From Curtobacterium sp. 9128 (GTDB lineage Bacteria > Actinomycetota > Actinomycetes > Actinomycetales > Microbacteriaceae): 64,000 nt of DNA. A program made the position numbers and the translations under genes. Positions 8,717 through 16,386 of this stretch are shown one piece after another. The notes beneath the pieces were generated by a model. It searched no databases. It saw only the letters and a program-made list of their open reading frames with translations, and was not told the origin of the DNA. Position 1 is the first letter of the stretch. Every line of letters starts with the position of its first letter. Location of the stretch: the NCBI RefSeq assembly GCF_900086645.1, contig NZ_LT576451.1:3782001-3846000 (forward strand), in the 5' to 3' direction.

Positions 8717-8722
8717 CAGGAT
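8717..8722 (+). promoter_or_regulatory. Candidate -10 (CAGGAT) for leaderless gntR
   Basis: CAGGAT sits seven bases before ATG 8730. No ribosome-binding site is visible, so the GntR message is probably leaderless. Confidence 0.4.
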
Positions 8723-8729
8723 CGTCGGC

Positions 8730-9398
8730 ATGACCCGAACCGTCGGCACCGCTGAGTCCGTCGCCGACCGGCTCCGTTCCGCCATCTCAGCCGGGGACTT
8801 CTCCCCAGGCGCGCAGCTGTCCGAGGAACGGCTGAGCGAGCAGCTCGGGGTCTCACGGAACACCCTGCGCGAGGCGTTCCGGCTCCTCGCGAGGGATCGT
8901 CTCGTGGAGCACGTGTTCAACCGTGGGGTGTTCGTCCGCCGGCTCTCCGCGGACGACGTCGCCGACCTCTACGCCGCCCGACGGGTGCTCGAGGACGCGG
9001 CGGTCCGCGCGATCCCGCCGGACTCCCCCGCGCTGGCGTCCGCCGCTGACGCCGTCGACGCCGCACACGCAGCAGCAGCCGCCGGGAACTGGCGCGCCGT
9101 CGGCACCGCGGACATCGCGTTCCACTCGGCGCTCGTCCGGGCCGTGCCGAGCACCCGGGTCCACGCACTCATGGACTCGTTGCTCGCGGAGATGCGGCTG
9201 GCGTTCCTCACGACGGACGACCCCGCGTCGTTCCACGCCGGGTTCGTGGAGCGGAACGCCGCGATCGTCGCGGCGCTGCGCGCCGGGGACACCTCGACTG
9301 CGTCAGCGCTGCTGACCGACTACCTCGACGACGCGGAGCGGACGCTCCGGACGGCCGCGGGTACAGACGTCACCGTGCGGACGGGAGCCACTCGCTGA
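8730..9398 (+). CDS. GntR-family regulator, FCD subfamily
   Basis: A 222-residue transcription factor. The N-terminal winged helix (about residues 8-75) has the GntR signature GAQLSEERLSEQLGVSRNTLREAFRLL. The C-terminal helical ligand domain (about 85-210) is of the FCD type, with Asp and His residues (for example in DIAFHSALV and the AHAAAAAGNW region) that usually hold a metal and an organic acid. It is divergent from the DUF969-DUF979-DUF2891 operon, with a perfect palindrome between them, so it most likely controls that operon and itself. Its 3' end overlaps the convergent NAD-binding protein gene by 29 bases. Confidence 0.87.
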   Translation: MTRTVGTAESVADRLRSAISAGDFSPGAQLSEERLSEQLGVSRNTLREAFRLLARDRLVEHVFNRGVFVRRLSADDVADLYAARRVLEDAAVRAIPPDSPALASAADAVDAAHAAAAAGNWRAVGTADIAFHSALVRAVPSTRVHALMDSLLAEMRLAFLTTDDPASFHAGFVERNAAIVAALRAGDTSTASALLTDYLDDAERTLRTAAGTDVTVRTGATR

Positions 9399-10104
9399 AT
9401 CGGGGGCCGACCACCTCCACGTGACGTTCCGGCACCAGGGCGCCCGCACGGAACGCCCGACCGGTCCGTCCGGGGATCCGGAGTGGCACCGGCACGAGCC
9501 CGGGAAGGCGCATGGCCCGCGTCATCTCCCACAGCGTCGTGGTCTCGGGACCGGCGACCTCCACGACCGGGGCCGTCCGCGCGCCGACCACGACGTCCGC
9601 GATCACCCCGGCGACCGCGTCGAGGGAGACGGGAGCGATCGTCATGCCCGGGACGAGCACGAACGGCCCGAACCGCATCCGCTCGGTGTTCTGCCGCGCG
9701 AACTCGAACCACTGCGTCGACCGGACCACGGTGAGCAGGGGGCTGACCGCGGCTGCCGCCTGCTCCTGCGCCGTCTTGCCCGCGAAGTACCCGTACCCCT
9801 GCACCTCGGGTCGCGTGCAGTTGACGATCGAGAGCAGCACGTGCCGCGCGCCGCGTCGGGCGGTCGCGGCACCGATGGCTCGCGTCGACCGTGTGAAGAA
9901 GTCCGTCGCACGCCTCCGGCTCGTCGTGAACAGCCCGGTGGCCTCGACGACCACCTCCGCATCCCCCAGGGCGGCGTCGACGTCGTCGCGCACGACGTCG
10001 AACCCCGTCGACCGGGACAGCTGCGTCACCGTGCACCCTCGCGCCGCCACCGCATCCGCGATCGCCTTCCCGGAGATGCCCCCTCCGACCACTACCGCAC
10101 GCAT
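9370..10104 (-). CDS. NAD(P)-binding Rossmann protein (NmrA/epimerase-like)
   Basis: A 244-residue cytosolic protein with an N-terminal Rossmann fold: MRAVVVGGGISGKAIADAV gives a GxGxxG-like loop (GGGISG). Mid-protein it has LLSIVNCTRPEVQGYGYFAGKTAQEQ, where Tyr and Lys (YFAGK) match the YxxxK spacing of atypical SDRs, and RSTQWFEFARQ, typical of NmrA-like quinone or redox-sensing SDRs. It is divergent from a TetR gene, with a perfect inverted repeat between the two starts, so it is probably the target of that repressor. Substrate unknown. Confidence 0.75.
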   Translation of the reverse strand: MRAVVVGGGISGKAIADAVAARGCTVTQLSRSTGFDVVRDDVDAALGDAEVVVEATGLFTTSRRRATDFFTRSTRAIGAATARRGARHVLLSIVNCTRPEVQGYGYFAGKTAQEQAAAAVSPLLTVVRSTQWFEFARQNTERMRFGPFVLVPGMTIAPVSLDAVAGVIADVVVGARTAPVVEVAGPETTTLWEMTRAMRLPGLVPVPLRIPGRTGRAFRAGALVPERHVEVVGPRFSEWLPSAR

Positions 10105-10114
10105 GACACAGTCC

Positions 10115-10136
10115 GTTCTCTACACATGTAGAGAAC
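10115..10136. promoter_or_regulatory. Perfect inverted repeat, likely TetR operator
   Basis: GTTCTCTACA-N2-TGTAGAGAAC: ten-base arms around CA, in the gap between the NAD-binding protein gene (-) and the TetR gene (+). A looser CTAC-N4-GTAG follows at 10138-10149, just before the TetR gene. Confidence 0.72.
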
Positions 10137-10166
10137 ACTACGATGGTAGAGACGGAGAGGGAAGTG

Positions 10167-10745
10167 ATGGGACGACGCGAGGACCTCGCCGACGCCGGCG
10201 TGCGGCTGACGGCACGAGGGGGAACCAGGGCACTCACCCACCGGGCGGTGGACGCAGAAGCCGGCGTGCCGTCGGGATCGACGTCCTACTACGCGTCGAC
10301 ACGACGCGAACTCACCGCGCTCGTGGTTGCCCGAATCACGTCGCAACTCGCCGAGGACCTCGTCGCCCTGCAGATCCCCGAGCAGGTCGACGAGGACGCG
10401 GTGGTCTCGATCGCGGTGGGGTTCCTCGAGCACCTCGCTGCCCGTGACGTGGCACAGTCCGTCCGACTGGCGTTGCTCCTCGAACTCCGGGACGATGCGG
10501 AACTCCGCGCACCCCTCACCGCGGCCGACCCGGTCCGGGCAGCACTCATCGACACGGCGCGAACCCTGTTGGAGCGGATCGACGTCGTCGCACCGGAGCG
10601 GTGCGCCATCGATCTGGTCGGGCTCGTCGACGCACTCCTGCTGTACCGCACGGCGGCCGTGGCCCCCGTGGACGAGGGGTCGATCCTCGGGGCGTACGTC
10701 GCCGGGCTCCCGCGACGTACGGCACCAGGACACCGGACGCACTGA
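10167..10745 (+). CDS. TetR-family repressor
   Basis: A 192-residue regulator. The helix-turn-helix is in the first 50 residues (GVRLTARGGTRALTHRAVDAEAGVPSG then STSYYASTRREL); the remainder is an all-helical ligand and dimer domain. ATG 10143 is in frame too, but ATG 10167 follows a good GGAGAGGGAA ribosome-binding site and gives a usual TetR length. Divergent from the NmrA-like gene with a shared perfect operator, so likely an autorepressor of that pair. Confidence 0.82.
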   Translation: MGRREDLADAGVRLTARGGTRALTHRAVDAEAGVPSGSTSYYASTRRELTALVVARITSQLAEDLVALQIPEQVDEDAVVSIAVGFLEHLAARDVAQSVRLALLLELRDDAELRAPLTAADPVRAALIDTARTLLERIDVVAPERCAIDLVGLVDALLLYRTAAVAPVDEGSILGAYVAGLPRRTAPGHRTH

Positions 10746-10784
10746 TCACCGCGCCGACGACGCGGTCATCTTGATGAGCAGGAG

Positions 10785-10796
10785 TAATAGGTATGA
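10785..10796 (-). promoter_or_regulatory. LacI-operator-like motif upstream of lyase gene (TCATACCTATTA)
   Basis: On the minus strand this reads TCATACCTATTA, matching the two motifs before the LacI gene (TCATACGTATGA and TCATCCGTATTA) at 10 of 12 positions each. It lies about 90 bases before the lyase start, where a repressor could block the promoter. Confidence 0.55.
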
Positions 10797-10884
10797 GCAC
10801 CTTGACCGGAGCACATCGAGGCGTCGATCATCGGGTCCGTGACGGGCAACGCCGCCCGCCACGGAACGATCCCCGGAGGACGCA

Positions 10885-13362
10885 ATGCCTGCACGATCCA
10901 CCTCGTTCGGTCTCTCCCGCCGGTCCCTGATCGTCGGTGCCTCTGCCGTCGCCGCACTCGCGACCGCCGACACCGTCGTGGGCCCCTGGCGAGCAGCGGC
11001 CGCAGCTCCCACGGACTTCGCGCGGTACCGGTCGCAGTGGCTGGGCACGCTGATCGCGGACTACGACGCATCCGACCCCGTCCTGGTCGCCTACGTGCAG
11101 GACACCGCCACGGCAGCGAACGTGTTCTGGCACGGCGCGACGCCGCTCGACACCTCGGCGAACCGCACGACGCTCTGGGCCGACCTGGCGAGCCCCACCA
11201 CCTCGTCGACCGTGACGAGCACCGCCAACCGACTGCGGCAGCTCGCACTGGCGCTGCGCTCCCCCGGCTCGAGCCTGTCCGGCAACAGCGCCCTGCGCGC
11301 CGACCTCGTCTCGGCGCTGGACTGGTTCCTCGCGCACAAGTACGACGCGACGTCGTACTACGACAACTGGTGGGACTGGCAGATCGGGACCCCACTGGCG
11401 CTGAACGACTTCGTCGTGCTCATGTACGACGACCTGTCCGCCGCGCAGATCAGCACGGCGATGGCCGCGATCGAGCACTACGAACCCGACCCGAAGGTCA
11501 CCGGCGGCGCGACCTCGACGGGCGCGAACCGCAACTGGGCCTGCGCGGTGACGATGCTGCGCGGTGCGATCAGCGGCGACCAGGCGGTCATCGACGGTGC
11601 ACGCCACGACCTCGAGACGATCTTCCCGTACGCGACGTCGGGCGACGGCATGTACACGGACGGCGGGTTCGTCCAGCACGTGACGTACGCGTACACCGCG
11701 GGGTACGGCCTGTCCCTCCTGCAGGTCCTCAGTTCGATGATGGTCGCGTCGCTCAGCACCCCGTGGGCGTTCTCGACCGCGCAGGTCGCCGAGGTGTTCG
11801 ACTGGACGCAGGACAACTTCGCCCCGTGGGTCTACGGCGGCGGCTTCATGGACATGAACCACGGTCGCGGGATCTCCCGGTTCTACGAGACCGACCGCCG
11901 GCAGGGCAGGCTCGTTCTCGGCGTCCTGCTCCAGCTCGCCGCCGTGTTCCCCACGACGGGAGCACAGCAGCTCCGGTCCCAGGTCAAGGGGTGGCTCACC
12001 GCCTACGACTCGTACACGTTCGCCGGGAGCACGCCGGGGGAACGCCAGCCGGGGTTCTTCACGTACGACCCCGTCCCCATCCAGCAGGTCCTGCTCACGT
12101 CGGTGGTCCTCGGGCGCGCGCTGATGGCCGACACGGCTGTGCCGGTCGGCGACGAGTCGACCAGGACCGTCGTCGCGACCTCGATGGCACGAGCGGTGCA
12201 CCGCCGACCGGGGTTCGCGATGGGGTTCGCGATGGAGACCACCGCGATCAAGCCGTACGAGTGCGCCAACGGCGAGAACCGGATGGGCTGGTACCAGGGC
12301 GAGGGAGCGGTCTACCTGTACCTGCCGAACCAGCTCGGGCACTGGGCGAACGAGTGGTGGCCCACCGCGGACAAGACCCGCATCCCCGGGACGACCGTCG
12401 TCCAGAAGACCCCGACCGTCGGCGTCGGCGTCCGCTCCACCGTCGCGAACACCTGGGCCGGCGGCGCGGTGCTCGACGGCGACGCGGCGATCGGGATGGG
12501 CCTGTCGTTCAAGACACAGCCGCTCCGTGCGCGGAAGTCGTGGTTCTGCATCGGCGACGCGGTCGTCTGCCTCGGCGCGGGGATCACGAGCAGCGACGGC
12601 AACGTCGTCCAGACGATCGTCGAACAGCGCAACGTCGGACCGTCCGGCCGCACCGCGCCGATCATCGACGGCGCGACCTTCGACACCGTCCGGAGCACCC
12701 CGACCGCGTTCGCACCGAAGTGGGCGTACATCCCGAGCACCTGCGGGTACCTCTTCCCGCAGGATGGCACCACGGTGCAGGTCGTGCGTGAGGACCGCGC
12801 CGGCAAGTGGACGGACATGGACGACCGTGGCACGTACGAGGACGGCACGACGTACTCGCGGCGGTTCATCGGGTTCTGGATCGACCACGGCACCGACCCG
12901 ACCGACGCCCAGTACGCGTACATCCAGCTCCCCGGCGCGACCCAGGCGCAGGTCGCCGGGGCCGCAGCCACGATGGCCGACGTGACCATCGCCGCGAACA
13001 CCGACGACGTGCAGGCCGTCACCAGGAAGACCGGCGCGGCCACGAGCACCGACCACGTCACGATGGCGAACTTCTGGAAGGCCACCACGCCACCGAAGGC
13101 CGCCGGCATCCAGGTCGACCAGCGGGCGTCCGTGGTGCTCAGCCGACAGGGCGACCAGCTGTCCGTCGCCGTCAGCGACCCGACCCAGCGCGTCACCGGC
13201 GAGGTCGTCGTCACGCTCGACAGCGCCGTGCTCGAGCGCGACCCGGCGGATCCGGGCGACACCGAGGTCCGCGTGGTCTCGACGAGCCCGCGGCTGCAGA
13301 TCGCGGTCCCGGTCGGCGGCGCAGCAGGGAGGTCGTTCGTGGCCCGGTTCCGGACCTCCTGA
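10885..13362 (+). CDS. Polysaccharide lyase family 8 (hyaluronate/chondroitin/xanthan lyase type), Tat-exported
   Basis: An 825-residue extracellular lyase that should cleave uronic-acid-containing polysaccharides by beta-elimination. A twin-arginine signal (LSRRSLIVGAS, about residues 10-20) is followed by an alanine-rich cleavage region near residue 40. The alpha-toroid domain has the catalytic Asn in YYDNWWDWQIG (about residue 158), the His/Tyr pair in GGFVQHVTYAYTAGYG (about 260-275) and the Arg in HGRGISRFYETD. The central beta domain has NGENRMGWYQGEG, and a C-terminal beta domain completes the family's usual length. A GGAGGA ribosome-binding site precedes ATG 10885. The next gene is a LacI regulator with a matching operator. 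Substrate cannot be told from the active site alone. Confidence 0.92.
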   Translation: MPARSTSFGLSRRSLIVGASAVAALATADTVVGPWRAAAAAPTDFARYRSQWLGTLIADYDASDPVLVAYVQDTATAANVFWHGATPLDTSANRTTLWADLASPTTSSTVTSTANRLRQLALALRSPGSSLSGNSALRADLVSALDWFLAHKYDATSYYDNWWDWQIGTPLALNDFVVLMYDDLSAAQISTAMAAIEHYEPDPKVTGGATSTGANRNWACAVTMLRGAISGDQAVIDGARHDLETIFPYATSGDGMYTDGGFVQHVTYAYTAGYGLSLLQVLSSMMVASLSTPWAFSTAQVAEVFDWTQDNFAPWVYGGGFMDMNHGRGISRFYETDRRQGRLVLGVLLQLAAVFPTTGAQQLRSQVKGWLTAYDSYTFAGSTPGERQPGFFTYDPVPIQQVLLTSVVLGRALMADTAVPVGDESTRTVVATSMARAVHRRPGFAMGFAMETTAIKPYECANGENRMGWYQGEGAVYLYLPNQLGHWANEWWPTADKTRIPGTTVVQKTPTVGVGVRSTVANTWAGGAVLDGDAAIGMGLSFKTQPLRARKSWFCIGDAVVCLGAGITSSDGNVVQTIVEQRNVGPSGRTAPIIDGATFDTVRSTPTAFAPKWAYIPSTCGYLFPQDGTTVQVVREDRAGKWTDMDDRGTYEDGTTYSRRFIGFWIDHGTDPTDAQYAYIQLPGATQAQVAGAAATMADVTIAANTDDVQAVTRKTGAATSTDHVTMANFWKATTPPKAAGIQVDQRASVVLSRQGDQLSVAVSDPTQRVTGEVVVTLDSAVLERDPADPGDTEVRVVSTSPRLQIAVPVGGAAGRSFVARFRTS

Positions 13363-13398
13363 ACCGGCGAGGAGATCATTTTCAAGATATTTCGCTGC

Positions 13399-13410
13399 TC
13401 ATACGTATGA
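13399..13410. promoter_or_regulatory. Perfect 12-bp palindrome, LacI operator 1
   Basis: TCATACGTATGA, self-complementary, within GCTCATACGTATGAAC. It lies 70-81 bases before the LacI start and resembles the motif before the lyase gene. Confidence 0.65.
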
Positions 13411-13430
13411 ACGAGCGATATCGCGTACGG

Positions 13431-13442
13431 TCATCCGTATTA
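13431..13442 (+). promoter_or_regulatory. LacI operator 2 (TCATCCGTATTA)
   Basis: A near-copy of the palindrome 32 bases upstream, about three helical turns away, so two dimers could bind on the same DNA face. Confidence 0.5.
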
Positions 13443-13479
13443 CCTCATCGACGAGGTCGACAGCCCCGGAGCAGAGCCC

Positions 13480-14532
13480 ATGCCAGCACCCCACGCACGC
13501 GTCACACAGCGCATGATCGCCGACATCGCCGGCGTGAGTCAGTCCACCGTGTCGCTCGTGCTGAACGGCAAGGCGGACGAGACCCGTCGGATCCCGGCGG
13601 CGACCCGGGACCGCGTGCTCGACGTCATCCGCGAGACCACCTACGTCGCGAACCCGGTCGCGCGGAGCCTCGTCGGCGCGACGAACGACCTCATCGGCGT
13701 CTTCACGTACGAGCCGGCGTTCCCGAACCGCTCGTCGGACTTCTACACGCCGCTGCTCACCGGCATCGAGAGCGCCGCGGAACACGTCAGGGCCGACCTG
13801 CTCGTGTTCACGAGCACCCCCGTCGTGAACGGCAGGCGGCGGCTGTTCCACGAGTCGAACCGCCTGCGGCTCGCGGACGGCTGCATCCTGCTCGGCCGCG
13901 AGATGGACGCCGACGAGCTCGAACGGCTGCTGGACACGGACTACCCGTTCGTGGCCATCGGCCGTCGCGACGCCGCCGGTGGCCGGGTGCCCTACATCGG
14001 TGTCGACTACGCGGCCGCGACGCGGGCGCTCGTCCAGCGTGCGCTCGACCTCGGGCACGCCCGGTTCGGCCTGCTGCGCCTGCCACTCGGTGCCGAGTCG
14101 TCCCGTGACCGGCGTGCCGGCATCGTCGACGCCCTCTCCGGAGCCGGGCTCGACACGGCGGACGCCCTGGTGGAGACCACGGTGACCGACCACCGGACGG
14201 TGGCCGACGCGTGGGAGGCGATCAGGGCCTCCCGTCCGACCGTCGTCCTCGTCGAGGACCCGGATGACGGCGAGGAGCTGCTCGAACTGCTCGCCGACGA
14301 CGTCCCTGCCAGGGTGTCGGTCGTCGTGCTCGGTGAGCACACCCGTCACCGCGACCGCGGGACGGACGTCACGCGGCTCAGCGCGCCGCGGACCGAACTC
14401 GGCGCCCGCGCCGTCGCCGCGCTCACCGAGCGCATCGCCGCCGTCCAACGCGGCGATGCCCCGGATCCGGTGCAGGAGCTCCTCGCCTGCACACTCGTCG
14501 CCGGCACCACACTCGGCCCGCCGCCGCGCTGA
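13480..14532 (+). CDS. LacI-family transcriptional regulator
   Basis: A 350-residue regulator. The N-terminal helix-turn-helix and hinge are clear: RMIADIAGVSQSTVSLVLNGK then RIPAATRDRVLDVIRETTYVANPVARSLVG (about residues 8-66). The rest is a periplasmic-binding-protein-like effector domain with YIGVDYAAATRALVQRALDLGHARFGLL and a typical C-terminal subdomain. It follows the lyase gene in the same direction and precedes the oxidoreductase-hydantoinase-like-transporter genes. Similar 12-base motifs before both this gene and the lyase gene suggest it represses the locus and itself, released by a breakdown product. Confidence 0.9.
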   Translation: MPAPHARVTQRMIADIAGVSQSTVSLVLNGKADETRRIPAATRDRVLDVIRETTYVANPVARSLVGATNDLIGVFTYEPAFPNRSSDFYTPLLTGIESAAEHVRADLLVFTSTPVVNGRRRLFHESNRLRLADGCILLGREMDADELERLLDTDYPFVAIGRRDAAGGRVPYIGVDYAAATRALVQRALDLGHARFGLLRLPLGAESSRDRRAGIVDALSGAGLDTADALVETTVTDHRTVADAWEAIRASRPTVVLVEDPDDGEELLELLADDVPARVSVVVLGEHTRHRDRGTDVTRLSAPRTELGARAVAALTERIAAVQRGDAPDPVQELLACTLVAGTTLGPPPR

Positions 14533-14639
14533 GCCGAACGCGCCCGACCGCACGCCGACGCGGCCGCCCGCGCGCACCCGATCCCGTCCGACCCCGCTCA
14601 CTCCCCGAACCGCCCCGATCCGTCAGGAGTCGCTCCACC

Positions 14640-16313
14640 ATGCCCGGAACCACCCCAACACCGCCGCCGACCGTCGACGCCACCACGGACGCCGTCACGA
14701 CCGACGTCGTCGTCATCGGCGGCGGCCTCGGCGGCGTCGCTGCCGCGCTCGCCGTCTGCCGAGCGGGTCGACGCGCCGTCCTCACCGAGGAGACGGACTG
14801 GCTCGGCGGTCAGCTGACCAGCCAGGCCGTACCGCCGGACGAGCACCCGTGGGTCGAGCAGTTCGGCGTCACCCGGAGCTACCGTGCCCTGCGCGACGGC
14901 ATCCGCGACCACTACCGCCGGGCGTACCCGCTCCGCGCCGAGGCAGCCGCGCTCGCCGACCTGAACCCCGGTGCCGGCCGCGTGAGCAAGCTCTGCCACG
15001 AGCCGCGCGTCGCGCTCGCGGTGATCGAGGAGATGCTCCAGCCGTACCGCACCGCCGGACTCCTGACGGTCATGCTCGACCACCGCCCCGTCGCCGCGAC
15101 GGCCGACGGGGACCGCGTCACGAGCGTCACCGTCGAACGGACGGACGGTCGCCGGACCGAGCTCCGTGGCGCGTTCGTCCTCGACGCGACCGAGACCGGC
15201 GACGTCCTGCCGCTCGCCGGCGTCGAGCACGTCGTCGGCGCCGAGTCGCGCGACGAGCACGGCGAGCCGCACGCACCGGAGGTCGCCGACCCCGCGAACC
15301 AGCAGGGCATCACGTTCTGCTTCGCCGTCTCGCACCACGAGGGCGAGGACCACACCATCGAGCGCCCCGAGATGTACGACTTCTGGCGCTCGTACCAGCC
15401 GGACTTCTGGCCGGCGCCGCTCATCGGGTTCCTCGCACCGGACCCGCGCACGCTCGAGGCACACCCGCGCACCTTCGAGCCGAACCCCGACACCGACCCC
15501 CTCGCCGTCAGCGCCGACCAGAGTGCCGACGCCGGCGACAAGGAGCTGTGGGGCTTCCGGCGGATCGTCGCGCGGAAGCTGTTCGTGGACGGGGCGTTCG
15601 AGTCCGACATCTGCCTCGTCAACTGGCCGCTCAACGACTACTGGCTGAAGCCCGTGATCGGGACCTCCGGTGACGCCGAGGCCGACGCGGAGACCACCAG
15701 GCAGGCGCTGTACGAAGCACGACAGCTCTCGCTCTCCGTCCTGTACTGGCTGCAGACCGAGGCACCCCGGCCCGATGGCGGAGCAGGCTTCCCCGGTCTC
15801 CGACTGCGCGGCGACGTCACCGGCAGCGAGGACGGTCTCGCCAAGGCCGCCTACATCCGCGAGTCCCGCCGGATCCGTGCGGTGACCACGATCGTCGAGC
15901 AGGACGTCTCCGCCGAGGTCGTCGGCGTGACCGGCCGGACGCGCTACCGCGACTCGGTCGGCGTCGGGAGCTACCGGCTCGACCTGCACCCGTCCACCGG
16001 CGGCGACAACTACGTCGACATCGCGAGCGTCCCGTTCGAGATCCCGCTCGGTGCCCTCGTCCCGCAGCGTGTGACGAACCTGTTGCCTGCCGGCAAGGAC
16101 ATCGGCACCACCCACATCACCAACGGCTGCTACCGGCTGCACCCCGTCGAGTGGAACGTCGGTGAGGTCGCCGGCGCACTCGCGGCCCACTGCATCGCGA
16201 CCGACTCCACCCCCCAGGCCGTCCAGGCCGACGACGACCGCTTCGCCGCATTCGCCGCCGGTCTCGACCGCGACGGCGTCGAGCGGCGCTGGCCAGCGGT
16301 CCAGGGCTACTGA
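14640..16313 (+). CDS. FAD-dependent oxidoreductase (FAD_oxidored type)
   Basis: A 557-residue flavoprotein. The N-terminal dinucleotide-binding motif is TDVVVIGGGLGGVAAALAVCRAGRRAVLTEE (GxGxxG at about residues 27-32, acidic strand end at 50). Family-type later motifs are LSGQLTSQAVPP-like WLGGQLTSQAVPPDEH, LDATETGDVLPLAG (about 181-194) and the C-terminal GKDIGTTHITNGCYRLHP with FAD contacts. No signal peptide, so it is cytosolic. Such enzymes occur in sugar- and uronate-utilisation loci and near hydantoinase-like genes; the substrate here is unknown. A 107-base gap separates it from the LacI gene, and a duplicated segment spans its stop codon. Confidence 0.85.
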   Translation: MPGTTPTPPPTVDATTDAVTTDVVVIGGGLGGVAAALAVCRAGRRAVLTEETDWLGGQLTSQAVPPDEHPWVEQFGVTRSYRALRDGIRDHYRRAYPLRAEAAALADLNPGAGRVSKLCHEPRVALAVIEEMLQPYRTAGLLTVMLDHRPVAATADGDRVTSVTVERTDGRRTELRGAFVLDATETGDVLPLAGVEHVVGAESRDEHGEPHAPEVADPANQQGITFCFAVSHHEGEDHTIERPEMYDFWRSYQPDFWPAPLIGFLAPDPRTLEAHPRTFEPNPDTDPLAVSADQSADAGDKELWGFRRIVARKLFVDGAFESDICLVNWPLNDYWLKPVIGTSGDAEADAETTRQALYEARQLSLSVLYWLQTEAPRPDGGAGFPGLRLRGDVTGSEDGLAKAAYIRESRRIRAVTTIVEQDVSAEVVGVTGRTRYRDSVGVGSYRLDLHPSTGGDNYVDIASVPFEIPLGALVPQRVTNLLPAGKDIGTTHITNGCYRLHPVEWNVGEVAGALAAHCIATDSTPQAVQADDDRFAAFAAGLDRDGVERRWPAVQGY

Positions 16314-16354
16314 CGCACCCTGGCCCAGCGGTCCAGGGCTACTGACGCACCCTG
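16293..16354 (+). repeat. Tandem 32-bp duplication across a stop codon
   Basis: The 30 bases beginning CCAGCGGTCCAGGGCTACTG occur at 16293 and again at 16325. The first copy holds the last codons and TGA of the oxidoreductase gene; the second lies in the leader of the hydantoinase-like gene. Confidence 0.85.
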
Positions 16355-16386
16355 ACGCTCCACCTCACCCGAAAGGTCACAACGAC

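Noticed and set aside
10828..13056. Long minus-strand frame opposite the polysaccharide lyase
   Set aside because: Composition is that of antisense shadow (Arg, Val, Asp, His runs), without start signals or motifs.
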